Source of the DNA: Spodoptera frugiperda
Taxonomy: Eukaryota; Arthropoda; Insecta; Lepidoptera; Noctuidae
Reading direction: 5' to 3'
Length of the DNA: 64,000 bases
Assembly: GCF_023101765.2 (NCBI RefSeq)
Contig: NC_064215.1
Span: 3,906,001-3,970,000 of the forward strand
The notes beneath the pieces were generated by a model. That model was not told the origin of the DNA and ran no database searches. It saw nothing but the letters and a program-made list of their open reading frames with translations. The translations under genes were made by a program, and so were the position numbers. Below, in pieces: positions 24,801-39,800 of the stretch (position 1 is its first letter; every line of letters begins with the position of its first letter).

Positions 24801-27800
24801 AATATTATAATGCACGGCCTGGAAAACGACACTCGCGCCATCTGCGTTGGTAGGTCTAGGTCGAGGTGACTAACGAATAAAATTAAACAGATGAGCAAAC
24901 ACTCGCTGGCCTACTGAAATACTCCATGAGATCATGTGAAAACTTATAAAGAAGCAAGAAACGAAGATATAAAATGAAAGCTCACCGGAATCAAGTTATA
25001 TAGGTGAATTAAAACTAGAGAAGAGCTATTACACAAGTAGTCCAAAGCAATTTTAAAGCTAATTCCGATAGGTGTTTATCGTCAACGCAAATCCCTGCGA
25101 TTTTCCAAGTAGTCAACTGAAACCATGTCTAATTAAACTCAGTTAATGGGTAAGATCAGTCACAGCCGCTTATAATTATAAAATAACAAGTTAATTGATT
25201 TCTTGATCGAGTTCTTTACGACCATATTGCGTTAAACTTGCTACCTATATGTGCCTTCCTTATTATTTGCTGTACACGGATTCATGACACTTATAATAAT
25301 GATATTAAAGTTTATATTAAAGCTTCCTCAGCAATAAATTAATTTTCTCGTTCGTTTAGTATCAAAATTGAATCTGTTTAATTTCTAAAACGATAAGCTG
25401 ATATGAAGAAAATCGCAGTATGCAATTATACGCGTATCAAGGATTATAATTATACAATCTTAGATAAGTTGTTTTTGGACATAGCGTTCAGGAAATTATG
25501 TTTGCTTTATGATAAAGTGCTTCATTGATCTTGATGCTTTCAAGGACGTTATAAAGAGTATTTTTAGTCGACACTGTCGCGTGAGTTATTTATATCATTT
25601 CCTATTTGGTGCAAGTGTTTGTGAATCAGTGAATTAATCCATAAATGATCAATGAAGCGTTATTTAGGAGAGCAAAATTCAATCGGTTTGTTGAGCTCCA
25701 CTGAGCTGCAGTTAGTCACGAAGGAACCTCTGCTTCTTGTATGCATGTATGCACATTCCTACCCACTTGCAGCATTTAATGCATCGGCGAGTTCATTGTA
25801 TCCGTAGTTAATCCATGGATATCAAACGGGTTAGCCTTGTTGTTTGTTGAAACTGCCTTTGTATGTAATGGGCTTTGATCTGCAAGGCACTTTAAAAAAC
25901 CACGAGGACAATTTGCAAAATACAAAGTGAAATTAAGATTTAAAAAACGTATTTAATTCTGTAGCACAACACAGCTTTCTATTTGGGAAAGTCGTTAAGA
26001 CTTTTTGGGAAAGTCAAATTGTCGAACTCGCAGATTTGTGAGAACAGAGACATGGAAGCAACGGGAACATACGAGTAAAATGGCGTTTCTCAGTTATGGG
26101 ACATATTAATGAGGAGTTACATAATATTGATAATAACTTTATGAAACTGCAGGCAGATGTGCACGAGGAAGAGATAGATGCAAACGTGTCAAGTGGTCGC
26201 ATGAGCGATGATGGGGCCTGACGTAAGACATTACATGACCAATAACTAATAATAGGTAACAGAATGCTGTCGAAACAATTTATTACAGGTAGTAGATAAT
26301 AAAAGGAACACACTTTATAACGAGCTGAAAATATTGCGCACAGGAATGAAATTGTGCATTCCTTTTGTGAAAATCGTGAATGATTGGTAGGTACTTGGTT
26401 GAGTGTTTTAATTGTGTCTTCAGTTTAAGTGGTAGTTTACAGTAACGCTGTGCAAGTCATTGTATCTATAAATCTAAACCAACAGTTTAACAGCAGTCAC
26501 TTACGATCACGTCAGTTTTTAAGTAAATCGTTCGTTTTTTTAGTCCAAGTTGTAAGGGATGAATGTTGAAATTAAATTGAACAAGCAAGATGAAGTTTTG
26601 GTAAAATAGCTACCAACCTAGTCCTGCATTATTAGTATTATTGGTAAAACTAGACCAAATAAATTATATTGATTACTTATATTATAATGCCCTAAATACA
26701 CCATTAATATGGCCTCTAAAGTCAATCATAATTGAACAGCGAAACAGGCATAGCAACGAAAAAGACACATTCTAATCGGATCATTTGGAAATTAGGGGAG
26801 GCCTATATTCAGCAATGGACGTCTTGTGATGTGATGATGATAATGATGAAGAAGCCGGGAGAATAAAATAGTTCACAGCCAGCTTTCTTGCGTAACGTGA
26901 GTCATGAAGTAGTGACTTATAAGTGGCGACTCATTGATACAATTTAATGGCCGACGTCCGTCGTGAACAAGACTTTTATTTGTAGTGTATCTTGTAGCTG
27001 CCTGCCGTACTGTTCCTGTGAATCATCTCTCAAAGACTTCTTTTATAAGTGGAAGACTTATTTCCGTATTTTCATTTGCTTTTTATATATTTTTTTAACA
27101 ACTATAATTTTGAAAAAAGAAAAGACTCATTAGAAAAGAATCAGTACAAAATAGTACTGATTCTTTTTTCAAAATTATAGTCTTTACAAATTGATAACAT
27201 TATGAGTAAAAATTGTTATTGTTTTTTTATTGAATGTTATTATTATTTTTTATCTAAATTCTGTTCCTAAGTGTTGTACCAGTCGATATTTAAGCTATTC
27301 GTTTCTATTTGTGTATTTTTTACATTGCGAATGAATAATTTATTTACAAGACTGTAAAAAGTGATGAAAAGCTTCACGGTAGTTAAACTGCTGTAAAATA
27401 AATGTGCTTGTAGATATTGAGTTATAAATAAAAGATTGGTTTGTAATATAAACATTGGTTTTTTTGTATTTTGTTTAGACTTTAAAAGAAAGTGTGTTTC
27501 TTTGAATCAGTTTATCTTACACTGATAAGTAGATACTTTAAAACAAACCATCGAAAACAAAAATACCTACGTAATTTGCCCAACCGAGAGATAATTCAGA
27601 ATAGACACGTTATTAGCATATTAGCATTATCAAAATTAAATGAATAATTATAATACATATTAGGATGAAAGCAAAAGATAATAATTAATTTTAGCAAATT
27701 GGGTCAGCCAGCTGTCAGCCATGAAACGTTATCGCTCCATTGGTCACATTTGTAATAATATTTAACGAAGATATTTTTAACCGAGTAGCCTTAATACATG

Positions 27801-30800
27801 TCCTATGGACACTCATCGATAACTATTTTTGTTAATGTTATTAACGTTAGTAAATAATACATTAATACGCAACGCAACGTCACGCCTGTTATTGTAGGGA
27901 GAGGTGAACATTACCGCACGTAATGCCGTTATACAATGTATTAAAACACAAATGGTGAAAAGTAGACGTGTAATTCATCAATACTAAAATAAAACCAAGC
28001 AACAACCAAGAATTGTATTGTGAACCTGAAAATGAGTATGGAGTTTCTGGCTCATTCTTTACCATAGGATTCTACACCTTGGAACGTGCAAATAGCTTCA
28101 CTAGAGGACCGACTGACCGACCAATAGACATTTTTTTTTAATATTCCTGGTCAATTTGAAATAATTAATTTTGAATTTGGCGTTGAACAATTTTTAATAC
28201 CTAAAGTAAAGTGATTTGAAAAGTATACCTAAACAAATGGTGTAATAGAAAACTTTAGATTATATAAGTACTAAATGAAACGTATACCGACTTCGTCCCC
28301 CATTACAATGATACCAAAAAACATAAAGAAAGTAGGAGTCACTGTAATTATGTATGTTCATACTATAAATGCTTAGTATTTAAACGCTGAACTTTTCCCT
28401 TAATCACAGGATCCAAAGGAAATGTCAAGAGAACCTCACATTACCGACAGTCGTGCTCTTTTAATTAATGGTCCAAGTTTCTGGAATTAGCAAACATATG
28501 TTATGGGTGCTTATGAGAATTATGAAAGTGAGGGAAACAGGTATGATGTAGTTATACTTATACGGGCTGTAGAAACGTTTTACAAGAATAACTTAAAGAA
28601 AAGTTGAAGGACGTTGCCCTGTAACAGTGTTTGTAAATGTATAAGTGAAAGATATTGCGAAGATGACGATTCAATCACGCAATGTCGAATTAATACAGTA
28701 GCTACTAATGCTAGAATGTACCTATTTGTTTTATAGTTTGTATGGTCTTGATCTATTTCTATCTATCAGTTCAGTATTAAAAACAACTTTTCTCAAAGAA
28801 CGGGGTAAAACTGATCTCAATCTAAAATCAATGTTTGACACTGAATGTCTATCAAAAACCAAGGGTGATCTAGAGATTTTGGATAACCAATTCTAAGTTA
28901 TTAAGTTTAGCCGTTGTAGGTTGGAATTAGTGGAAATATAAAATTGTCATTGGCACTTTTGCCTACCCCTAAATCGCCACATTACTAGGGTGCCAGTTTA
29001 TTAAAAAGATGACTCAGACCTAGTGACGTTTACGGTTGAGTTAGTAACTAAAAGCGTTACGATTTTAATTAAACGCAACTTGACATACGGGTTACTTAAA
29101 TTAGGGGTGTTAACGCATGAGTCATTCGGCGTCCTCAGTAGTCCTTTATCGTCCTAATTGCATAGACATTTGGAAAAAAAATTGATGACCCTATGCATTT
29201 GCAAAGAAAAAAGAAAATCATTGAAAATGGTAACCGATTTTATTCAAGGTTAAGAAAACATCTCGCTTTTTAAGTAAATATAGAGGTAATTAACCAAATC
29301 CAATTAGTTTGAATAACGTTTTTAATGAAGAAGCATCAGTTGAGAAGTTTCCACACGAAACAAATTATGCAGACAATGTAAACATGTCATTAGAAGCAAG
29401 CAATTCTGTAGGTGATGCAATTCATCATGGGAATCTTTATGATGTGCGTAGTTCCGATATAAAATTGTCGTTTTTGTGCATCTTCATGTATTTTGCACAA
29501 AAACCTTTAAATCTTGTATTGCCAGATGGATTTAGGATTTAGCTTCGACTAGTGGCTAAAACCAAAGTAGATGTTGGTAAATTGAAATAACTTGTTTTAT
29601 CATGTCATGGATGCAGCACATGATTCACGGTGGTCGCAAATATATGTCAATTGATAGCTTTTATCATCACAGTCCAGGGTCCAACTACAATTGAATTTAT
29701 AGAAAACAATATTTTAAAAGCATGCTCCAGATTCTAATGAATCAAATCAATCACTTCAATGAATAAATTAAAAAGAAAATACAACATTGATTATTAATTT
29801 GTGACATAACTGTTTCGGTTACGCTCTCATGGGAAAAGTGAAATGAATCGTCTTTAAAACGTAAAGCTGTATCGGAATATATCGAACTTTCGATCAGTTC
29901 GAAGGTACTAGCACTCTCAGTTTTACTTTTGTTCAACTGCCCGAGCACAAGACTGGTTTCACTTCGCTGATGTGCCCGGTTTTAAATCTAGCATAGATCA
30001 ATTGTCTAGTGATTTGTAGCTTCGCAATTTATTTTGCATTTATTCTCACTGAACAAAGAAATTACATATTTTCCTCCATCTTCATTTTTGTAATGTCTTC
30101 AAACGTATTGCCTTCTCAGTTATGTCTGTTATCAATCATGTTGTTATTTCATTTCGTTTCGTTATCTAAATCTGGTGTTTCTTGTGACTCATACCGAAGT
30201 CTTTTCGTGACATTATTGTCATTATGTTTATGGACAAAGTTCTCTTCATCACCTGTTCTCAGCATGCCTTTATTTAGTTTGGTTGAAAGAGGTGCATGTC
30301 GTGAACTCATTATGACAACAAATTCGTGACATGTGTTTAAAAAAATGAAAAGGGAACTACAAGAAAGCATAAAGAATGATACCTCAAAGAAAATAAGGTA
30401 AAGTAAGGGGATTTATTTCACAAAACTTGCAAAAGATTTAGAGGAATTTTAGACGAACAATAACGAAATCGTAAATCCATTTAGGTTAACGTTTACTTGT
30501 AAACATAAGTATAAATATTAACAAAGACAAGTGAGTGATGAAGGACATTGGTCAATTGGACATAAAACTGGGAGGTGTTAAGTAACTTTTCGAATGACAT
30601 TTAAGCATGAAGGTAGACAGACTTGTTACGATTTTATGTCCATTATCCAAACCCTACATTGGAACAAGCGCAAGTCCGAAAAGTGCAGACTAGACTGTAC
30701 CTAGATAGATAGATCTTTGAATTATTATAATCGAACAGTTTAAGTAACCTTTTACAGTGATCCTAAGTAAAATTAATTAAGTACAAAAGTGGATAACAAT

Positions 30801-33800
30801 TACAAAATACCAAATAAACAATCAAAGGTCATTACCGATAGCCTTAGCAATTATATTCATGAGTGGCAAGACGTTATCTAAAAACTGTTTACTCTGTAAC
30901 ACTGAGATCATCGCTCATTTGCTCTGTCAAATATGTTTTTAGCAAAAAGCAAATATTTCATAAGACATTGCTTGTTCAGCTACTTTGGTTTTTGGAGATA
31001 AATAATACGGCGGTTTTATAATAGCCATTAGGTATTTGATTGTTTGACTGTGCCACATTCCTCCTGTGTTATCCACTTGATCGAAGGAGAACCTTTTTTA
31101 TCTGACACCTGGCCTTGAAAGGACCTGTTTGTTTTAAATATGCCGAGAGAGTAAAATAAACCTTTTAATTTATAGCCAGCATGAGTTTGAAAATTCGGAT
31201 AAAAAGTGTAGAAAAGATTGAAGGAAGTCTCTTTAAGAAAAATCCAGAAGAAAAACTGACACCACAAAACCAATTGGCGACTAACAGTGGTTAATAAAAC
31301 CATGATTATTATCGTTAAGTGCAATCAATAGGCACTTTAGTTGAATAGCAGGCGAAGTGAGTGCTCGTGACTTCCTCGACTGAACATATTTTCTAGACTG
31401 TATGTTGTTGAGTTGTCCCACAACTTTCGACCGTTTGTTATGTTAGCAGCATTGGCTTCGGATAAATGTTTCTAAGTTGGTAGTTTGTTTCTTTCAATTA
31501 CATTCTGTCGGCTGGTGTCTTCGTAGTTGAAGGAAGTCCTAAAGATTAGAGATTGGTATTTGGAGATGAATCGCTAGTGATGGTTATCTTTATTCAATTT
31601 TCTATGTTGATAATGTAAACGAAATATTCTGTCGATTAAATGATTAAACATACAAAATGCATTACATTTAAAAAAGGCTTGTATAAACTTAAATAATTGA
31701 GATTGGTTCCCGGTAATCATGAATCAAAAATGTAAGGAGTTTGTCTTTTAACCTCTCTCTTGGTAGTCCTTATCTACTTCAATAGTTTTACAAGATACGC
31801 CCAAACCATTAATTGTTATCTCAATGATGTTTGTATTGCCTATATCTAATGGGCGTACAATTAATTTATTGCAGATATAAAGGTCAACGGCCGTCGCGTC
31901 GGCCGGCGCCCCAGTTATTGACGACAAAGTATTGGGTCGAGGTAGGTAACGTATTGTCCAACCGTGCCGGTGTTACCGGCGAATCGATATGCACTCGGCA
32001 TGACACAGTATCGGTAACGGTCAACCGTAACCGTTGCGTACACTGATTGTTCCAATTGTTTTATTAATTACCCAGTCTGGCTATCATAACATTATCTATC
32101 AATTATTGCTAAGCTTTGTTCAAAACTGTTCGGAATGTAATGTAATATTCAAGTTTATCAAAACATTCTTTATAGTCAATGAAGCTATTGTTATATAGCT
32201 ATCTATAATTAACGTTAAAGAAAAAACAAATGCAGGCAAAAATGTTAAAGATGTTGTTTTAGAAATTGATGAGATTGTTGGCATAGGCATAGACATTAAA
32301 GCCAACGACACTCCTTTTGTGCTATATTCCCATAAAGAGCTATACATATATGTCTAAAATACTTTAAATGTAAACGAATTCTAAATTAGAGATGATTAGA
32401 AAATTTCAGGTCAAACACCATTCATTAATCGCAATGCAGATAAATGGTGTCAGTTAGTGCGAAAACCATTTGAAGCTGGTCCGCTCATTCCAGCCATTTA
32501 CTGCATTCTGACCAAAGATTTACGATATGAAATGCTTGGCGAAAGGGAATGCTGTATTGACTGGTTTATTTTTGAGATTATTGCTTGAGTCTTGCCGAAT
32601 AAGAATGCTGTTGAAGCACTATTTCTTTACATTTACTACTACTAATAGAGCTTTAAAAGATATTAGAAACAAACAAACTAACTCAATTATTACAGACTAT
32701 ACTTTTAAAATTATGATCCATTAAAGTTCGTAATAACTATTTACCTTATTGTTAATTACCAGTTTCTGGGCCCATTTTTGGTCAAGTTATTATTTGCTTT
32801 TTCATAACTGTACCAAATTCATGGAAATTAAAGCCATGTTATTCGAATGTAGCTACAGGAATATTGGTAGTTTGTACAGGGAAGGAAATTTAAGAACCAA
32901 AAGTATCGTTTGCGCATTCCTAATGTGTTCTGGACGTGCATCGGCCATGACACAAATACAAAATTGGCGTTACATTAAACAAGTACGTTCCAGATAGAAC
33001 TAAAATAACTTCGCCCCTGTTTGTCCAAAGTCCTTGCGAAATTTAGAAGGGATCAACATTTGCATGGTGTCCAACCAATTTGCATATTGTAGACAAATAC
33101 ATTTCCGACTAGATCACAACTTGTTTCCTTAGCTGAACACAAAATATTGTGGAATACCAAACGCAGTAATGGATCCAAAGTATTAATTAAAACAATCATT
33201 GTTTCTGTAACATCATTGTGGTCGTTTCTAGAGTAATTACGTGTAATAGAACATATTATGTAAATTGGAGCTAAATATGGTGACTTCGTAACATGCCAGG
33301 ATGCCTTTCTCAACTGCTATGAGCCATAAATTAAATTAGAGTATTGTCTTGATGGCAGCCTCTCATTTACTAAGAATTGGTGTGAATGTTGTTTCTAAGC
33401 ATCTTTTATCTGATTTCAATGGTGAAGCATTCTATTTTTCCTGCTTTTGTTAGCAGTTATGAGATTCAACTTCCAGTATTTCAATAGCTACTTATCTCGA
33501 ATCAATTTTAGGAGTACCTACATCATGATATTCAGAGATACGCGGTGATAAATGCAATCTAAACTGTTGGAATTATTGATAAAATGTCGTAATCTGGAGG
33601 CAATCGATGATGGTGTATACTGTATAGTAAGGTAGGTACCACTAACTGTTATGAAGAGTTTGGTCGATGGAAGTAATGTTCTAAGTTGAAACGATCGCGT
33701 GACACTTGTGAACAAATCAAAGACCGCGATGGCACGAGCAGGTCGACAAACGACTGTTATTTAAGAAGGAACAACTTTTATTTTCTATTGTACAATCGTA

Positions 33801-36800
33801 GTATTTGTAGATAACGCAGACAGAACTACAGATGAAGATAGCGGTTACTATAGATAGGTAGGTATACCTATACTTTTTTACATTCAGATACGGAGTGTTG
33901 GTAAAATCTATTGAACGCAAAGCTAAGAAAAAAGTAATCACGGTCCATCAATATTGACTACTGCTTTTGCTGAATAAGACGTGAAACTTTTATTTGATAA
34001 TTACTTTGATAGTTTTTGGGTCAGTAGACTGAATTGTGATTGTCCATGTTTGGTATTGTACGTTTAATTGTATCGGTTTTTCCTTGGTGATGATGTTACT
34101 GTAATATTACAATTAAATCCATGATTGACTTTAACCATGTTTATTAAAGTTACTTATTTTAGAATTGTCATTAGCTAGCTGTCCATAATTTTAAGGGAAT
34201 ACTTGACCGTACTTAATTGACATATACGCAATTGGAATAGGACATGAGTAATTCCTTTGTGAATCAATTGCCAGGAAAAACATGTGGTAAACGATGTTGG
34301 TCTTGACGTCATTATTGACGAACAACAGTGAATAGAATTCCATGGGACAAATAACCAATTCTATGATTAACCGAAACCATATTATACGACATACTTCATC
34401 TATTCTATTCAACAGCAAATTTTCTTTAAAGAAAGAATTCAATAACTTTATGTGGATATTTATAAACAATGCTCACTTGATCTGACAAATTGTCGCACCA
34501 CTGATGCGCTGCTGTCTTCTTTCCACCGTTCAGGCCATTGGCCAGGTGAGGGGTCAGAGGTCCTCCGGTAAACAAGTCCTCTGTAAGACTTGCGTCGGAG
34601 GTGATCCTGCCTCTGACCTCCGGCGGTGGACCTTGTGGGCCCACGAAGTCAAATTGACCGTCCCACATATCGTACTCCAACTCCAAACTATCTTCCACTT
34701 CAATTGGTTCACCCATTGTACCTCTGGACCGATTAAAGAGGCCCGATTTAAACATTTAAAATACTGTCTTATTATCTTTGGATATTTTCCAGTATTGCAC
34801 TCAACTAACTTAACTTACACATTAATTACACTAATTCATTAATTTTCACTTTGACTTTTATTAGATTAGAATAATTTCTTTCAAAATAAAGCTAGAACTC
34901 TAATGGCACACTTGATTAGTGATAGTTCTTGCGACTCTCCTGTTCTAATACAATTATGAAACTTCACATTCACGTAACACCACTTACAGGCAGTTAATCA
35001 CAGCCCGTCACATTTTCTCATAGATGGCTTCACTACAATAACAAATGTAACGGATGGTCACTCTCTGGCCAATGTCAACACAGAAATCCTTTAATTGTCG
35101 TCGTAAACAAGTATCAAAATATCAGGCAACAGGAGACTCCGGCGAAGTCGATTCAAAATTTTCGACGGTTGCACTGACATCCTTTTTGAAACGGCGAATT
35201 GTAAGTAAACACGGTTAATAACTTTAGGATTTCTCTTAGAATGTATTTACGCGTTATCGGTATCGAAGTATTACAATCGGAACTTTTCGAAGCCGGCTGG
35301 TACGTGGTGTTGGCACAGTATCGCGCGGAGCACTAGCCGGCGCGCGGCGGCGGCGGGCGGCCGGCGCCCCACCCATTGACACGACATGATTATCAGCCGG
35401 CCGCCGAGCCACCGCTCCATACAAATAAACTTTATTCGCTCCCTGCACATATGCACAGCCGTCTGATACATAGTTCCGAGGCAATAACCCCTTTCATAAG
35501 CTCCCCCAGTCTGGTTGCATCTCGTAATTTTACGGGCGAGGGGCCATCATGATTGCGTCCGACTTTGCTGGATGGAGAACGATTGAATTCAACGAACGAA
35601 CTTTCAAGACTTTGTTTTATTGCAAAATTATTCATAGAATCATTGCGACTCTCATTGTAGATAAATGTAACAACGTAAAACGTTATTGCAAATAATGAAT
35701 AGATTTATATCTACATGGTGATATTGTAATAAATATAGTAAAAAGATATGAAATAATGTTAGAAACAGAATCTGATAATGATAAATTAAAAGCAGTGAAA
35801 TTGAAGAAAGTTAATACTGAAAGTGAGAAGCGATATGATAGAAAAAACGTGAAATCATTAAGTGGAGCCTGTAGATGTACCGGCTCTTGCAAGCCGCAAT
35901 CATGGAATGGCGATGCATTTGTATTTTACTTGATGCCTATTTGATTACTTAAACGGTCTAACTCTAGACATTCCGACATTTGATATAGAAGATAATGAGT
36001 GTGCGAAAACCCACAAATTTACTTTTAATACTGACTCTAGTAGACCTATAAGTAAACTTGACGTAAAATAAAAGTTTAATAAAGCTCGAGAAGACAAATT
36101 GCAAAATGACGATCTACTTTTGTAAAAAGATGATGATAGAGATAGTGGTAAAAAATAACAAAATGAATGAGTTATTTAATAGAATACAGAATTGAGGCTA
36201 TTGTGCACACCGTGTGAAATTCGTGGTCGGAAGTTTGAATTGGATACCATTGCCGAGTCTATTTAACGGATGAAAAAAACTGTGAAGTGATAATTTAATC
36301 TTCACAGAAATTATGAAGTATTGTTTTAAGATTCAAATAAAATGTAGTTAAAGTTCTTAAAAACCTTTAGGAGAGAAAGGGAAATGATTTAAAAAAGTAC
36401 CAAAAGCAATAATTACACATGTAATAAAAGGCACGGACGAGTAACAAGATTGTGTGGATCAATTGGATCCGTTTGTTGTACAGGATGCACGTGTTATCTC
36501 AGTTGCCCGTTGTTTAAATTTCGCTCTGCATTCGATCGAAACTGGTTGAGCAGTTTTGAAAATAGAACAACAAGAATTGTTGCCTTTCGAGGCCTTCGTG
36601 TCGAGACGAGATTCTTGCCCTCATAATACTATTACTATTATGACCTAGTAAAATGTAACAACTACAAACAATACCAGAAAAATTACAATTCGTAATAATA
36701 CGATTTACTTTATAGGTTGTAACAATACCTACCCCTTACGTAACAACTAGATTAAAAAACTTAATTAAACTTGACGAAACACGCACTATTAGGCACGCCG

Positions 36801-39800
36801 TCACGGGCTTTCAAATGCCAAACAAAGGGATAAAAATATTCTCACAATGAAATAAATAAAAAATCAACAATTGACGGAACAATGCGATCTCATACATTTT
36901 AATAGAGTTCATACGAGCATAGCAAATAGTGGGGCTGGTTGCAAACTAACGTCAATCAGCTATGGAGCGGTGCTGGCACAAAAACTTCAGCAGGACTAGC
37001 TAGTAGCTGTAATAACAGCTTTGGAGAATTTCTCACTTTCTCTAATGATACTTCACGAAGCTTTATTAATACTAACGGTAATACTGAAATGCATTAAAAT
37101 AAGTGAAATTCTGAAGACTTTATCGATAATTACAAGTTTATTAAAAGAAATAAATGCATGGTACCGATGCGTGTACATTGTTCAGTTTAATAGTGGTTAA
37201 TGATTTTACGATTGTCATGATTCAATTAGCTTTACTGCTAGACTTGCTATAAATTTTGTACCTTGTGTAAGAAGTGAGAGATATTACATGATATGACAAG
37301 GACAATGTAGATGTATTTACTGTCTGTGATGAATTGTATAGATTCCATTGCTCTGGTTTTTTCTTTCGCACACATGACTTACTTGTTTACAATCATGGCC
37401 CAAGAATGGCCCATATTGTCACACGAAGTTTCCCTAGCATCGAGGAAATGTCTTCAGGAAAAACACAACCTCAATAAAAGTAGTTTTAGATATTTTTCAA
37501 AATACAAAAATGTTTGTTAAACTAGGTTGATTCTAATGATTCACTTAAAGATAACGTAAGGAAAGGAGTGACAAAGTTTCGGTGAATAGAATGTGAATAA
37601 GAATTTTAAGATAAGAAATATAGGCTTGTTTTATTTCAAACAATAGTTAGTGACGGATTACTAGTTTACTACTTCTAACCAATGAACACGCAAATTTTCT
37701 TTGCCAACTTTTAATTAGTGTTTTTGTCGCATTGCCGCATTTGTGCATGGGAAATTTTTATGCATGTATGTATGTATGTGAATAGATTAATTACAATTAT
37801 TATCAAGAATTTTCTCTTTCATATTTCCGTGTAATTTTCTTTGTTTATTACATGTCATTATCGTATTTTGTTTGTTTGTATTCGCAAACTATGATAATGT
37901 CCAACTTTATGTTTGAGTTTTTATAGTTTCGTTGTTTACTCATTTACTCGTATTCTCTTATGATAGTCGTAAACAATTGTTACTATAAGAATCCAAATAT
38001 AATTATGTATCTACATTCCATTAAACAATTGTTACTATAAGAATGTAAATATAGGTATACTTATGTTCATAAAACTTGGTTCTTACATTAAGGCTGTCAA
38101 TCATTTGTGTAAAAATTACTATATCAAGTACCTATTCATTAGTTTTCAACAAAAAACGGTGTCATTGTACATCAGTATTCATGGCTGATGGTATAAGTTC
38201 GTTTATCGGTGCTTCTCATGCAACATTTTGGATTCATTCGGAATTCCCCATTACTCATTTATTAAAAGATTAGTGAGGAGCTTAGGGGAACAGACGGAGG
38301 GTGGAAAATAATGGGATTGTTGCCGTTGCTGCACTAGTTTTTATCGTCTATTTCACGCGAATATTTGGAACAAAACTTTTATATTTAGGGTTTTGGATTA
38401 CAAACAGTCGCATCTAAAGTCTGATTGAAATCTTTGAACTAGAAATGTTCTAAATAAAACCTAAATATAGAATTAGACGCTGGTTGTGTTATATTTAACA
38501 CTGTAACTATTAATACTGCAGATAAAGATGTAGTAGATGTTAATGACATAATAATAGCAGCGAATAGTTCTTGCTTGTTTCCGCACTCGGTGCCGCTTGG
38601 ACGCATGCACCTGACCTCGGAACAGTTCAAGGTCCTTTAAAATAAATAAAAGACAGCCGTGTTGATGAAGAGCATAGCTAATATAATAAATACAATAGAG
38701 AAAAAAGAAAAAGCAAGCGTTACAATATTTTCTTAAATAATGGAATTTAGTGAGAAGATGCAATTGAAGATGGCAAAGATACAGTTAAATAGGATGTTAC
38801 GTAAGACGTGAAAGCCATTAATCTAATTTACAATAATGAAGCATTCTTCTCAATTACCGTTAACAATAAAATATTCAAGGAACTGCCTATAACTGTCGCA
38901 GCTAGTGGCAATCTATTTAAAGCTATCACATCATATATAAACACGGGACTATTCTAACACTATGACAAGTATCTAAATGTGGGCTTTGGTCATAAAATTG
39001 TAACAACAAGACTGTCTTCTAAATTACCTTTGTAATGTATTGTTTTATTGTCGGCCATGATGTCTAATATGTTAGCACAATCAACGTTTTTACCGTTAAA
39101 TTAATTCTTTCGATATGGTTTTATTTGTAAAGTGAAATATTTCATCGTTAATTTAGACAGGCAAACTTCTACTTCTCGTCTATTACTCTCAATTGTTCCC
39201 TGTATTTAATTTGAGTCCATTCACAATTGATGATAGTTAATTGGTCTTCATAAAAACATAATTGGGAACACCCGATAAGTGCATGATCAATAAAAAACTC
39301 TGAAATTGCACTTGAATGCAGTTTCCGGACAAAAACTGGGACATTGTTTTGGCGGTAGCGAAGCAAACTGTTTTGCTACTTTGTGTGAATTGTTTGCCAG
39401 ACTTGGCGTGTCTTGCTTAGTTACGGCAAGTTCCCGGATTCACTACACAAGTGTCATCTCACGGTATAATTATTGCAGTAATAACGATTGTTACTAGATA
39501 TCTGGTCTAGATCTGTACCACATATAACACGTTCGCGCCGTAAGTTGATCTTTTCGCCCTAAAAACGGAATCAATTGCTTTCCTACCTCTGTCTTCGTGT
39601 GCCCCAGATCTGTGACGTGGCCCCCGTCCCGAGTTTTATTTAGTTTTCTGCGAATTCTTACCCGAACTTTTTACTTTTAAACTTTTCTGGAAATGTAGTT
39701 GTTGTTCCAAAGGTGCTGTCTGTTCACACGGCTAGATGAATGTTCCGCGATCGCAAACCTTTGATTATATTACAGCATCGTATTACAAATGAGGCGTTCT

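Larger units (their letters stand above)
23771..34476 (-). other. nuf large intron, 3' half
   Basis: About 10.7 kb of AT-rich intron. Contents I can name: Helitron-like family B at 23867-24023, a LINE 3'-tail fragment at 26797-26852, a hairpin at 27101-27182, a repeat family D copy at 27884-27975, and a GC-rich island at 31870-32040. Several ORFs of 60-106 codons occur on both strands, without domain resemblance or codon pattern that convinces me. The longest, 30009-30329, overlaps an opposite one at 30149-30370. Confidence 0.6.

Noticed and set aside
30009..30370. Opposed ORFs of 106 and 73 codons, thought to be a retrotransposon gag remnant
   Set aside because: The polar reading (LRTGDEENFVHKHNDNNVTK) is suggestive, but no zinc knuckle or reverse transcriptase was found nearby.
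37760..37785. TGTATG short tandem repeat
   Set aside because: Only about three units; ordinary microsatellite-like sequence.
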